Assembly (NCBI RefSeq): GCF_030316825.1 | Contig: NZ_JASZYU010000007.1 | Coordinates: 1-56,323 of the forward strand | Reading direction: 5' to 3' | Length of the DNA stretch: 56,323 nucleotides | Source of the DNA: Variovorax fucosicus | GTDB taxonomy: Bacteria; Pseudomonadota; Gammaproteobacteria; Burkholderiales; Burkholderiaceae_C | Shown: piece by piece, positions 34,240 through 42,720 of the stretch | How positions within the stretch are numbered: position 1 is the first letter of the stretch | Layout of the letters: each line of letters starts with the position of its first letter | Made by a program: the position numbers and the translations under genes | The notes under the pieces: generated by a model | Seen by the model: the letters and a program-made list of their open reading frames with translations, nothing else | Database searches by the model: none | What the model was told of the DNA's origin: nothing

Positions 34240-35250
34240 TCAGGCGACCACGCTTGGGACTCTGGCATCCGCAGACCATGGAAGAGACCTCCTTGCCGGC
34301 GCTGACGGCACAAGACTGCTGACCACATCCAGCCGACTGACTTGCTCGGCTGATAACTCGAACGAGAGCGCGCCGAGGTTGCTGTTGAGCTGCGCAATAG
34401 TTCTCGGGCCAATCATCGGAACAGCACCGTGCGTGCCTGCCCAGGCAATAGCGACCTGGTCAGCTCCGACGCCAAGTTCATTCGCGATAGCTAGCACCGT
34501 GTCGAGCACCTGCGTGCGCTGCGATGAATTCTCCGGTTGGAATACACGGCCACCGAATCCTTCGGCGCGCCCCTTCTCACCCTGCCGGTACTTGCCGGTG
34601 AGCATGCCACCGCCCAACGGCGACCAAGTGACGACACCGAGCCCAAGCGCCTCGGACGCTGGGAAGAGGTCGGCTTCGGGCTCGCGATGGACCAGGCTGT
34701 GCTCAAACTGCGCGGCTGCGATAGGGACTGCTCGGGTCACTTCCGCTAGCGTGACAGCGCGTGCGATCCGCCAGGCTGGAAAGTTCGAGAGCCCCGCATA
34801 GAGGATCTTGCCGGCCCGCGCGAGATCTTCGAAGCCACGGACGATTTCTTCGGCGGGGGTAGCGCCGTCGGGATGATGTACCCAGTAGATGTCGATCCGA
34901 TCGGTCTTGAGCCGCTTGAGGCTCGACTCAACGGACGCGACCATGGACTTTCGGCTATTGCCAGTGACCAGCCGATTGGCATTGGGAACGGCGCCGTTGG
35001 TGAACTTGGTCGCGAGAACGAAATCTTCACGCCGCCCTTCCAACAGGACTCCAAGCGCCTCTTCTGATTGCCCAAACTGGTAGACGTCCGCTGTGTCGAT
35101 GAAGTTGCCGCCCGCATCGGCATAGGCGTTGAAAACCGCCTTGCTCTCCTCAGAGTCAGCGCCATAGCCCCAGCCGGTCCCGAAGTTGCCCGTGCCGAGG
35201 GCGACTTGCGAGACTCTGAGGCCCGTCTTTCCAAACAAGGTGTACTTCAT
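34240..35250 (-). CDS. Aldo/keto reductase
   Basis: 336 residues from the ATG with GGAG upstream. The catalytic set Asp, Tyr, Lys, His appears in 'GNFIDTADVYQFGQSEEAL', 'FVLATKF' and 'DIYWVHHPDGATPAEEI'; 'YAGLSNFPAWRIARAV' and 'PIAAAQFEHSLVHRE' follow. It is an NADPH-dependent carbonyl reductase of the AKR family with broad aldehyde or ketone targets. It lies on the same strand after the long 35.4-42.6 kb cluster, 116 bp beyond the ABM gene, and may be its last gene. Confidence 0.92.
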   Translation of the reverse strand: MKYTLFGKTGLRVSQVALGTGNFGTGWGYGADSEESKAVFNAYADAGGNFIDTADVYQFGQSEEALGVLLEGRREDFVLATKFTNGAVPNANRLVTGNSRKSMVASVESSLKRLKTDRIDIYWVHHPDGATPAEEIVRGFEDLARAGKILYAGLSNFPAWRIARAVTLAEVTRAVPIAAAQFEHSLVHREPEADLFPASEALGLGVVTWSPLGGGMLTGKYRQGEKGRAEGFGGRVFQPENSSQRTQVLDTVLAIANELGVGADQVAIAWAGTHGAVPMIGPRTIAQLNSNLGALSFELSAEQVSRLDVVSSLVPSAPARRSLPWSADARVPSVVA

Positions 35251-35366
35251 GCGTTGCTCCATTGGTTGATTCGAGATGACGTTCTCGTTCTAGTCTGAGA
35301 CGAGCCTTCAGCTCGCGATGAGGGTGCGCACAACAACAGCGCGGCATTGCAGGCGGCGGGCCGGCG

Positions 35367-35660
35367 TCACAGCACCGGGCCCAGAAGATAGATGACTGGT
35401 TCGGCCGCCAGCAGTTGCGGCGCCTTGACGAAGAAGGCCTGAACGTCGGGCTTTTGCCGGTGGGCGTCGGAGTCGGCCTTGCTCTCCCAGATTTCGTAGA
35501 GCAGCCAGGTCGTCTCGCCAAGCTCCTTGTGGTAGTTGAAAGTCACTACCCCCTTGTCCTTGCGCGTCTCGACGACGTTCTCCTGAACCAGGGCTGCGAA
35601 TTCTTCGGCGTGCTCGGGCTTGACCTGCAGCACGACACACAGCGAATAGGGCTCTGACAT
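35367..35660 (-). CDS. Antibiotic biosynthesis monooxygenase-domain protein (quinol monooxygenase-like)
   Basis: 97 residues, the normal length of one ABM domain: 'LCVVLQVKPEHAEEFAALVQ', then 'VVTFNYHKELGETTWLLYEI', 'WESKADSDAHRQKPDVQAF' with the conserved WES and His, and 'LLAAEPVIYLLG'. Family members oxidise quinols and phenolic compounds without cofactor, though many have no proven activity. It follows the AcuI-like gene by 45 bp. Confidence 0.88.
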   Translation of the reverse strand: MSEPYSLCVVLQVKPEHAEEFAALVQENVVETRKDKGVVTFNYHKELGETTWLLYEIWESKADSDAHRQKPDVQAFFVKAPQLLAAEPVIYLLGPVL

Positions 35661-35705
35661 GAGGGACTCCTTGAGGTGCGTGGGATAGCGGATGAGGAAG
35701 GAAAC

Positions 35706-36692
35706 TCAGGCGTTCACATCGACGACCGTGCGGCCACGCACTTGACCTTGCAGGATGCGCCCAGCGACGCCCTGAACCCCGGCCAGCCCGACCAACTGCG
35801 TGGTCGAGGCCAGCTTGGCGGGGTCGAGGTCGCGTGCCAGGCGCGACCAGGCCTCCAGGCGAACCGCCTGCGGCGCGTTGACCGCGTCGATGCCGGCCAG
35901 CGTGACGTTGCGCAGGATGAAGGGAAGGACCGAGGCGGGCAGGTCCTGGCCCTGCACCATACCGAAGGCGGCCACCACGCCTCGATAGGCGGTTTGTGCC
36001 AGAACGTTGGCCAGCGTATGGCTGCCCACCGTGTCGACGGCGCCGGCCCAACGTTCGCGAGCGATGGGCTTGCCCGGCTCGGACAGGGTGTGGCGGTCGA
36101 TGATTTCGGCGGCGCCCAATTCGCGCAGGTAGTCGGCCTCCTGCGGGCGCCCGGTGGAGGCGACGACCCTATAGCCGAGCTTGGACAGCAGTGCGATGGT
36201 GATGGAGCCGGCGCCGCCGTTGGCGCCGGTGACCAGGATGTCGCCGCGCTGCGGTGTGAGGCCGCCATGCTCCAGGGCCATGACGGCGAGCATCGCGGTA
36301 TAGCCGGCGGTGCCGATGGCCATCGCGTCCCTGGTGGAGAACACCTCGGGCAGCTTGATTACCCATTCGCCCGGTACCCGATTCCTCTGGGTGAACCCAC
36401 CATGGTGGGTCTGGCCCAGGCCCCAGCAGTTGACCACCACCTTGTCACCCGGTTGGATGCCAGGATGACTCGAGGCGCGAACGGTGCCGGCCAGATCCGC
36501 ACCTGGGATCAGCGGGAAACGCTCGATGATCGGGATGCGGTTGGTCAGAGCCAAGCCGTCCTTGTAGTTGACGGTGGAGTACTCGACATCGATGGTGACG
36601 CCGCCGCCCATCAGGTCTTCGTCGTCCAATTGAGCCAGGTCGATTGAGAAGTTGCCGTCGCCCTTGGTGGCAAGCAGTGCCTTGAAACTCAT
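35706..36692 (-). CDS. acuI: MDR-family NADPH oxidoreductase, AcuI/YhdH-type (second copy)
   Basis: 328 residues, ATG preceded by AAGGAG. It matches the gene at 23897 along its whole length: 'EYSTVNYKDGLALTNRIPII', 'NCWGLGQTHHGGFTQRN', 'GDILVTGANGGAGSITIAL'. It likely reduces an enoyl-CoA or other alpha,beta-unsaturated carbonyl with NADPH. It sits inside a reverse-strand cluster with another enoyl-type enzyme (Tat crotonase), an OYE and SDRs, which points to stepwise reduction and oxidation of an unsaturated substrate. Confidence 0.9.
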   Translation of the reverse strand: MSFKALLATKGDGNFSIDLAQLDDEDLMGGGVTIDVEYSTVNYKDGLALTNRIPIIERFPLIPGADLAGTVRASSHPGIQPGDKVVVNCWGLGQTHHGGFTQRNRVPGEWVIKLPEVFSTRDAMAIGTAGYTAMLAVMALEHGGLTPQRGDILVTGANGGAGSITIALLSKLGYRVVASTGRPQEADYLRELGAAEIIDRHTLSEPGKPIARERWAGAVDTVGSHTLANVLAQTAYRGVVAAFGMVQGQDLPASVLPFILRNVTLAGIDAVNAPQAVRLEAWSRLARDLDPAKLASTTQLVGLAGVQGVAGRILQGQVRGRTVVDVNA

Positions 36693-36745
36693 GTGTCGCT
36701 CCTTGAAGGGATGAAGGGAGGCGCAGTCCGATCGCGCGCAGGCCG

Positions 36746-37489
36746 CTACCAAACTTCCTTGTAGGGCCGCAAGTCCAGCTCCTGTGTCCAAGCCGATTTC
36801 GGTTGACGGTGCAGCGTCCAATAGTTCTCGGCAATTGCGTCGACATCGAGCAGGCCGTCGGCTCCCAGGTGCTCTACCCTCTTCGGGGAGGCCGCCTGAA
36901 GCCGGTCCCCGAACACTCCGCCATCAACGATCACATGCGCTACATGCAGGCCCTGGGAGCCGTACTCGCGCGCCATGCTCTGCGCGACCATGCGCAGCCC
37001 GGCCTTGGCAGCGGCGAAATGGGCGAATCCGGGTTTGCCACGCAGACTGCCGGAAGCACCGGTGAAGACGATCGTGCCGCGAGCCAGCGGAAGCAGTCGA
37101 CGCGCCGCCTCGCGCCCGACCAGGAAGCCGGCATAGCAGCCCACGCGCCAGAAATCCTCAAACTGTGTAGCGCTCAGTTCGGTGAAATCGAGGCGTGCGT
37201 TGTTGCCGGAGTTGGAAACGACCACGTCCGCTGGTGCCCGGCTCGGCCCCGGACTCATCGCGCGGTCGAATGCGGCGATCACCTGCGATTCGTCGGTGGC
37301 ATCGACCTGCAGTGCCTCGGCGCTGCCGCAGCCCGACGCCGCGATCTGCGCGACGACCTGCTCGATCTTGGCCAGCGTGCGGCCGGTGACGATCACATGG
37401 TAGCCCTCGCGGGCGAAGCGCCGGGCCACTGCGGCACCGATGCCGCGCCTTGCGCCGGCGCCGAACACGATGGCGGTAGGCTGAGCCAT
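36746..37489 (-). CDS. SDR-family protein with Phe in place of the catalytic Tyr
   Basis: 247 residues. Cofactor site 'IVFGAGARRGIGAAVARRFA' and 'VIVTGRTLAKIEQVVAQIA' indicate NADP. The active site reads 'GASGSLRGKPGFAHFAAAKA': Ser is present, but the Tyr-x3-Lys pair is Phe-x3-Lys. An atypical SDR subfamily with this FxxxK form is known; whether it reduces substrates in the usual way is unclear. It lies 53 bp before the AcuI-like gene. It may act on different chemistry or only bind NADP(H). Confidence 0.88.
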   Translation of the reverse strand: MAQPTAIVFGAGARRGIGAAVARRFAREGYHVIVTGRTLAKIEQVVAQIAASGCGSAEALQVDATDESQVIAAFDRAMSPGPSRAPADVVVSNSGNNARLDFTELSATQFEDFWRVGCYAGFLVGREAARRLLPLARGTIVFTGASGSLRGKPGFAHFAAAKAGLRMVAQSMAREYGSQGLHVAHVIVDGGVFGDRLQAASPKRVEHLGADGLLDVDAIAENYWTLHRQPKSAWTQELDLRPYKEVW

Positions 37490-37540
37490 GTCACATCTCC
37501 TTCGTTCGTTGGGACAGGCCCGTAGCAGGGCCCGACGGAT

Positions 37541-38515
37541 TCATTTCAGCTTGGACTGGCCGATGTAGTGGCCCAGGCGGCGCTCCAACTCCGCAGGCCC
37601 GTGTTCGGCGGCCAGCTTGCCCATCCGTGGGCGCTGCGCCTGGAACCCCGGCCACGTCAGCGAGTTGCTGTACTCCGCATAGGCGGCATGCAGATCGGCA
37701 TCGGGCGGCAACGTGGCGCGATTGACCTGCGCCTTGGCGCCGGCCAGGGACTGCTTGTCGAAACTGGCCAGTCGCGTGGAGAGCGCTTCGACGAAGGCAT
37801 CGAGTTCGGCATCGGGCAGCGCCCGGGTGACCATGCCCAGTCGCTCGGCGTCCGCACCACGGTAATCCTGGCTGCTCAGAATGACTTCCAGCGCCCGGTC
37901 GCGGCCCACCAGGCGTGGCAGGCGTTCGCTGGCGCCGCCGCCCGGCAGAATGCCGGTGCCAACCTCGGGCTGGCCGAACCAGGCTTGCTCGACGCTGGCA
38001 TAGCGCAAGTCGCAGGCCAGCGTGAATTCGTTGCCGCCGCCGCGGGTACGGCCGCGGATGCTGGCGATGCTGATCACCGGTAGGCGGCTCAGGCGCATCA
38101 CCAGGTCGACCCAGACCGGAGTCGCTGGATTACCGGGCAGCATGGGGAAATCCTGCGCCTTGCCCAGATCGAAGTGATTGATGAAATAGCCTTCGATCGA
38201 ACTGTCGAACACTACGACGCGCAGCTCCGGATCCCGCTCTATGTCCACCACCACCGCATGCAGGGCCGACACCAGCTCCGGCACGATCAGATTGAAGGGC
38301 GGATTGGCGATGGTGATGCGCCAGAGCCGCGGGGTGCGCTTGTCGACCCGGATCAGCGTGGACGGCGTACGTGGCGTTGTGCCGGCCAGCGACTGCGCAG
38401 CAGCGGGCGCGGGCAATGCCAGGCTGGCGGCGCCGGCCATGGCCAGGGTGGCGAAATCGCGGCGCGAGAGCCCCTGTTTGAGGGGTTCTGCTTGCGGTGA
38501 CGAACGGATGGGCAT
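37541..38515 (-). CDS. Tat-exported crotonase-fold protein (enoyl-CoA hydratase/isomerase-like)
   Basis: 324 residues. The N-terminus holds a twin-arginine signal, 'LSRRDFATLAMAGAASLALP', with cleavage likely near 'APAAAQS'. The mature domain is a crotonase: oxyanion-hole parts 'GYFINHFDLGKAQDF' and 'ASIRGRTRGGGNEFTLACDL', then 'EQAWFGQPEVGTGILPGGGA'. Crotonases nearly always act on CoA esters, which are absent from the periplasm, so either the substrate is not a CoA ester or the protein is retained. It follows the Tat-hydrolase gene by 141 bp. Confidence 0.88.
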   Translation of the reverse strand: MPIRSSPQAEPLKQGLSRRDFATLAMAGAASLALPAPAAAQSLAGTTPRTPSTLIRVDKRTPRLWRITIANPPFNLIVPELVSALHAVVVDIERDPELRVVVFDSSIEGYFINHFDLGKAQDFPMLPGNPATPVWVDLVMRLSRLPVISIASIRGRTRGGGNEFTLACDLRYASVEQAWFGQPEVGTGILPGGGASERLPRLVGRDRALEVILSSQDYRGADAERLGMVTRALPDAELDAFVEALSTRLASFDKQSLAGAKAQVNRATLPPDADLHAAYAEYSNSLTWPGFQAQRPRMGKLAAEHGPAELERRLGHYIGQSKLK

Positions 38516-38656
38516 CTCTCTCCTAATGGCAATCTCCGGTCATGAGACCGTGTGGACACGTGCTGGGCGGTGCCATCCGGCGCCGCCCAGCGTCATCTGG
38601 TCAGGCCAGCACGGCCAGGTCGGCGGCATCGAAGACGCACAATGCGTCGCTCGGCA

Positions 38657-39637
38657 TCAGGGCGCGTCCAGGAAGCGGGCGGCGGCCTCAGCGAACTCCT
38701 GCGGATACTGGAAGTGCGCGCCGTGCCCCGAGTCGGGGAACAGGTTCAGCCGCGCATCGGGCAGTTGTTGCTGCAAGATGAAGGAGTTCACCGTCGGCAC
38801 CATGATGTCCTGGCCGCCGTTGACCACCAGCGTGCGCTGGGTGATCTTCTTGAGCTCGGCATAGCGCTCTTTCGGTATGCGTCCCCACTGCGTGATCGCG
38901 GCGAATTGCGCTTGGACAGCCTGGGGCTTCGGATCCGGCTCGCGATCGCTCTGCCGCGCGGTAGTGCGTGCGAGCCACGCCCTGCCTGCGGCCTGGCTCG
39001 TGGTGCTGGGCGCGAAGAACAGTTCTTGCCGTCGTTGGTCGCCTGTGACGTTTGGACGGGAAATGATTTCAGTCACCTGTGGCGTGTATTCCTGCATCCC
39101 TTCGCCACCGGAAGGCCCAGTGCCAACGAGGAGGAGGCGGCGCAGCAGGCTGGGTGAGTCCAACGCAACTTGCTGAGCAACGAAGCCACCAAGCGAAAAG
39201 CCGAAGACATCCACCTGCGAGAGTCCGAGTGCGCGAATGAAGGCGATGATGTCGGCCGCCAGCCCTCGCACCGAATCGGGGGTCTGGCCCTCGGAGCGGC
39301 CGACACCTCGGTAGTCCACGAGTACGACGGGGCGTTCCTGGGCCAGGCGATTGGTATGGATCGGATCGGCACTGTTCATCGTGCCCGCGAAGTGCTGCAG
39401 GCAGACCACCGGCGGTGCGCCTTCCTTGCCGAAACGGCGGTAGGCAAGGCGGACACCGCCGATGTCCTGGTAGCGAGTGGGCGCGGCGCCATGCAGGTCC
39501 GCCAGTGAGGCCGTTGCCGATTGGGCCAGGGCGTCGGTGCCCGAGGACAGCGTGACCGCGGCGCCCACGGCGATAGCCGATCCCGTGCCTGCGAGGAAGG
39601 TGCGCCGACTGGCATTAGGTTGATCATTCGTAGCCAT
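38657..39637 (-). CDS. Tat-exported alpha/beta hydrolase
   Basis: 326 residues from ATG 39637 with GGAG. A twin-arginine signal, 'ASRRTFLAGTGSAIAVGAAV', opens the protein; cleavage likely after 'TDALAQ'. The mature hydrolase has Ser148 in 'VDVFGFSLGGFVAQQVALDS', Asp in 'NGGQDIMVPTVNSFIL' and His in 'FPDSGHGAHFQYPQEF'. The nucleophile neighbourhood and C-terminal motif are the same as in the cytosolic hydrolase at 41740, so the two are paralogs in different compartments. It belongs to the long cluster and lies 20 bp after the SDR gene. Confidence 0.9.
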   Translation of the reverse strand: MATNDQPNASRRTFLAGTGSAIAVGAAVTLSSGTDALAQSATASLADLHGAAPTRYQDIGGVRLAYRRFGKEGAPPVVCLQHFAGTMNSADPIHTNRLAQERPVVLVDYRGVGRSEGQTPDSVRGLAADIIAFIRALGLSQVDVFGFSLGGFVAQQVALDSPSLLRRLLLVGTGPSGGEGMQEYTPQVTEIISRPNVTGDQRRQELFFAPSTTSQAAGRAWLARTTARQSDREPDPKPQAVQAQFAAITQWGRIPKERYAELKKITQRTLVVNGGQDIMVPTVNSFILQQQLPDARLNLFPDSGHGAHFQYPQEFAEAAARFLDAP

Positions 39638-39657
39638 ATCTGCTCCCAGTTCAATCA

Positions 39658-40446
39658 TCAAGAAACTGCGCGATAGCGATCGGCGGCATGCGCTTGGCGC
39701 AGATCCGCGAGCAGGCCTTGGCGGGCCCCATCCAAAGCATTCCAGTGAGCGGCGTCCTGCAGCGGAGGGATGGTCACCAGCTCTCGTCGATCGAAGCCGA
39801 CCAGCGCGGCATCGACCAGTTCGCCCACGTCCATCAGATCGGACGGGTTGCTGACTTCGATGCCGGCGCGTTCCCAAATTTCCGTGCGGGTTCCCGCGGG
39901 CAGTACGGCTTGCACGTAGACGCCCTTGGGCGAGAGTTCCAGGCTCAGCCCCTGAGAGAGGAACAGAACGTAGGCTTTGGTCGCACCGTAGATCGACATG
40001 CCGAACTCCGGTGCCAGGCCGACCACCGATCCGAGATTGACGATCGCGCCTTCGCCAGCCTGCGCCAGGCGCGGGGCGATTGCAGCCGCCAGACGCGTGA
40101 CGGCGGTGATGTTGAGTGCGACGAGGTGGTCGATGCTTTCTGAGGTCTGACCGACGAAGCCGCCCGACTGGGCCAGACCAGCGTTGTTGATGAGGATGCC
40201 GATGCGGGCGTCGTTGCGCAGACGCGCCTCGACGGTAGTCAGGTCGGCGGCCTCAGTCAGATCCGCCCGCAGCACGTCCACGCTGACGGCATGTTCTTCG
40301 CGCAGGCGGGCGGCCAGCGCGTCCAGTCGTGCCTGATCGCGTGCGACCAGCACGAGGTCGTGGCCGCGCCGCGCGAAGCGTTCGGCATAGGTTGCACCGA
40401 TTCCAGTGGAGGCGCCTGTCACAAGGACAGATGAATGCGTGGTCAT
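39658..40446 (-). CDS. SDR-family NADP oxidoreductase
   Basis: 262 residues from ATG 40446. 'SVLVTGASTGIGATYAERFA' gives the NADP-type cofactor site; the active site is 'GAIVNLGSVVGLAPEFGMSI' then 'YGATKAYVLFLSQGLS', with Ser, Tyr and Lys intact. It is about 70 percent identical by eye to the SDR at 51841. It lies between OYE and Tat-hydrolase genes. Likely a broad-range ketoreductase of the 'short-chain 3-ketoacyl' type; substrate unknown. Confidence 0.92.
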   Translation of the reverse strand: MTTHSSVLVTGASTGIGATYAERFARRGHDLVLVARDQARLDALAARLREEHAVSVDVLRADLTEAADLTTVEARLRNDARIGILINNAGLAQSGGFVGQTSESIDHLVALNITAVTRLAAAIAPRLAQAGEGAIVNLGSVVGLAPEFGMSIYGATKAYVLFLSQGLSLELSPKGVYVQAVLPAGTRTEIWERAGIEVSNPSDLMDVGELVDAALVGFDRRELVTIPPLQDAAHWNALDGARQGLLADLRQAHAADRYRAVS

Positions 40447-40520
40447 GTGTTCTCTCTTGGTAGTGTTGTCTGCCCAACGCACTTGCGTTCGGTGGGCATG
40501 GTCATTTCGAGTCCGTCCCA

Positions 40521-41651
40521 TCACCCCAGTGCGTAGCCATCAATGCGGCGTTGTGTGGAGGGGATTCCTCTAGCTCGATAGCGCGTGACGAATCCCGCTT
40601 GATTTGGGTTCGGCCCACAGAGCGTGGCGGGATTGAATGCCGCCAGCGGCGCACCGGACTTCAGGCGCTCCACCAGATCGGGATTGCCAATGAACGGACG
40701 GCCGAAGGCGAACAGATCGGCGTTGCCTTCGTTAAGGCGCGAGGTAGCCCGTTCCAGGTCGTAGCCATTGTTGGCCAGATAGGTGTTCCTGAAACGCTTG
40801 CGCAGCGCATCAAAATCGAATGGAGCCACGTCGCGTGGGCCACCGGTGGCGCCCTCGACGACGTGCAGGTAGACCAGGCCCAGCGCGTCGAGTTGCTCGA
40901 CCAGGTAGTTGAACTGCACTTGCGTATCGCTGCTGGAGATGCCGTTGGCAGGCGACATCGGCGAGATGCGGATGCCGGTTCGCGCGGCGCCGATCTCTTC
41001 GACAACGGCCTTGACCACCTCCAGCACGAAGTGGGCGCGATTTTCAAACGAGCCACCGTAGGCATCGGTGCGCTGGTTGGCGCCATCCTTGAGGAACTGA
41101 TCCAGAAGGTAGCCATTGGCGCAGTGGATCTCCACGCCGTCGAATCCAGCCTTGATGGCATTGGCCGCGGCCTGACGGAAGTCGTTGGCGATGGCCGGCA
41201 GTTCAGCAAGTTCCAGCGCACGCGGTTCGGACACGTCAACGAATCCGTTGTCGACGAAGGTCTTGGTCTGGGTTCGGATGGCGGAGGGGGCGACTGACGC
41301 GGTGCCCCCGGGCTGAACAGAGATGTGCGAGACGCGGCCGACGTGCCACAACTGAACGAAGATCTTCCCGCCCTTGGCATGCACGGCATCGGTGACCTGG
41401 CGCCAGGCGTCGATCTGCGCAGGGGTGTAGAGACTGGGGGTGTCTTGGTAGCCGTGGGCCCGGTCCGAGATCTGGGTGGCTTCGGTGATCAGCAGACCGA
41501 CAGAGGCGCGCTGCCTGTAGTACGTGGCGGCCAACTCGCTGGGCACCAAGCCGGCACCAGCGCGGTTGCACGTCAGCGGTGCCATCACGATGCGGTTGGC
41601 AAGGGTCAGCGAACCGAGTGTGTAGGGCTCGAACAGGGTCCTGTCGATCAT
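40521..41651 (-). CDS. Old yellow enzyme family alkene reductase (NemA-like)
   Basis: 376 residues. 'LFEPYTLGSLTLANRIVMAP' opens the FMN barrel; 'IFVQLWHVGRVSH' and 'VEIHCANGYLLDQFLKDGAN' hold the substrate-binding His and Asn, the last with Cys in place of the common Gly/Ser; 'DLFAFGRPFIGNPDLVERLK' is the FMN phosphate site. OYE enzymes reduce activated alkenes, nitroesters and N-ethylmaleimide. ATG at 41651 has no strong ribosome site, so coupling is likely. An unrelated-type OYE fragment is at the left edge of the window. TetR NemR controls nemA in E. coli, paralleling the TetR here. Confidence 0.93.
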   Translation of the reverse strand: MIDRTLFEPYTLGSLTLANRIVMAPLTCNRAGAGLVPSELAATYYRQRASVGLLITEATQISDRAHGYQDTPSLYTPAQIDAWRQVTDAVHAKGGKIFVQLWHVGRVSHISVQPGGTASVAPSAIRTQTKTFVDNGFVDVSEPRALELAELPAIANDFRQAAANAIKAGFDGVEIHCANGYLLDQFLKDGANQRTDAYGGSFENRAHFVLEVVKAVVEEIGAARTGIRISPMSPANGISSSDTQVQFNYLVEQLDALGLVYLHVVEGATGGPRDVAPFDFDALRKRFRNTYLANNGYDLERATSRLNEGNADLFAFGRPFIGNPDLVERLKSGAPLAAFNPATLCGPNPNQAGFVTRYRARGIPSTQRRIDGYALG

Positions 41652-41739
41652 GTCGAAGTGCAGCGTGAGAGGCTGGTTGCGATCGGAAGCGCGCGTTGCA
41701 GCATGGCCGCCTGGATGGGCAGGCCGCCATACGCGGACG

Positions 41740-42585
41740 TCACTCCTCCAGGAACTGGATGGCGTGCTTGAGAAAGCGCTCCGGATACTGGAACTGCGCA
41801 CCGTGCCCTGCATCGGGGTAGATCAGCAACTGGGCATTCGGAATGTTCTGCGACAGATGCCAGGAGTTGATCGTCGGGATCATGATGTCGTTGACGCCGT
41901 TGAGCACCAGCGTGGGTTGCGTGATGGCGTTCAGGTGGGCATACGGGTTCTCGCCCGACAACGGCTGCAGGTAGGCCGCATGCGCTTCGGCCTGAGCCTT
42001 GGCCACCGCGAGCGAACTCGGCGGATCCTGATCCTTGCGCAGATGGCGCCGTTCCCAGAATGCCCTTCCTGCCTGCTTTGCGGCCTCCGAGCGGCCGAAG
42101 AACAGGGAGAGGAAGTCTTCAGCCGTGGGAACCGGGTTGCCCGCCACCTTCGGCACCCCTTCATCCATCTTCGGGTCGCCGCCGCGCAGACCGGTGCCGA
42201 GCAGCAGCAGCTTGCGCACCAGTTGGGGATGGCGCAGCGTCACCTCCTGCACTTGGAAGCCGCCGATTGAGAATCCGATCAGATCAACCTGGGCCAGGCC
42301 CAGCGCCCGGATCACCAGCGCGATGTCGTCGGCCAAGTCCTCGATGCAGTTGCGCGGCGTGCCGCTCGACGAGGCGATTCCACGGCCGTTGAAAAGGATG
42401 ACTTCGCGGCCCTGGGCCAGTCCATCGGTCAGCAGCGGATCCCAATGATCGAGACCCGCACGATAGTGCGGCACGAAGAACAGCGGGGGCTGGCCGCTGG
42501 AGGCATTGCCCCAGCGGCGGTAGGCGAACTTGTCGCCATCTACTTCGATGAAACGGGTCGGTGCAGTCAGGTGTGTGTCGCTCAT
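41740..42585 (-). CDS. Alpha/beta hydrolase, first gene of the TetR-controlled cluster
   Basis: 281 residues. 'PPLFFVPHYRAGLDHWDPLL' forms the oxyanion region, Ser106 in 'QVDLIGFSIGGFQVQEVTLR' is the nucleophile, 'NGVNDIMIPTINSWHLS' gives the acid and 'YPDAGHGAQFQYPERF' the His. It is cytosolic and the paralog of the Tat-exported hydrolase at 38657. It heads the long reverse-strand cluster 135 bp from the divergent TetR gene, and both operators lie between them. Long upstream in-frame extensions overlap the operators and are not real. Confidence 0.92.
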   Translation of the reverse strand: MSDTHLTAPTRFIEVDGDKFAYRRWGNASSGQPPLFFVPHYRAGLDHWDPLLTDGLAQGREVILFNGRGIASSSGTPRNCIEDLADDIALVIRALGLAQVDLIGFSIGGFQVQEVTLRHPQLVRKLLLLGTGLRGGDPKMDEGVPKVAGNPVPTAEDFLSLFFGRSEAAKQAGRAFWERRHLRKDQDPPSSLAVAKAQAEAHAAYLQPLSGENPYAHLNAITQPTLVLNGVNDIMIPTINSWHLSQNIPNAQLLIYPDAGHGAQFQYPERFLKHAIQFLEE

Positions 42586-42618
42586 CTCGCAAGTCCTCGT
42601 AGCAATTGACGATCCCGT

Positions 42619-42635
42619 ATGATGATTATCATCAT
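42619..42635. promoter_or_regulatory. Candidate TetR operator, palindrome ATGATGAT-T-ATCATCAT
   Basis: A perfect 17-bp palindrome with one central base; it contains two overlapping ATGAT-N4-ATCAT sites. It lies 34 bp upstream of the hydrolase start codon in the divergent region. Confidence 0.7.
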
Positions 42636-42656
42636 CTTTACTGTCAACGCCTTTGA

Positions 42657-42671
42657 TGATGTTCAACATCA
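42657..42671. promoter_or_regulatory. Candidate TetR operator TGATGTT-C-AACATCA
   Basis: Perfect 15-bp palindrome, 50 bp upstream of the TetR start. It is related to the shared motif (TGATG...CATCA) but differs in the spacer, so it could be a second, weaker site. Confidence 0.6.
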
Positions 42672-42720
42672 ATGTATATTCACTGCAAGTACTTGTGTGA
42701 ACGCAAAAGGACATAACGCT

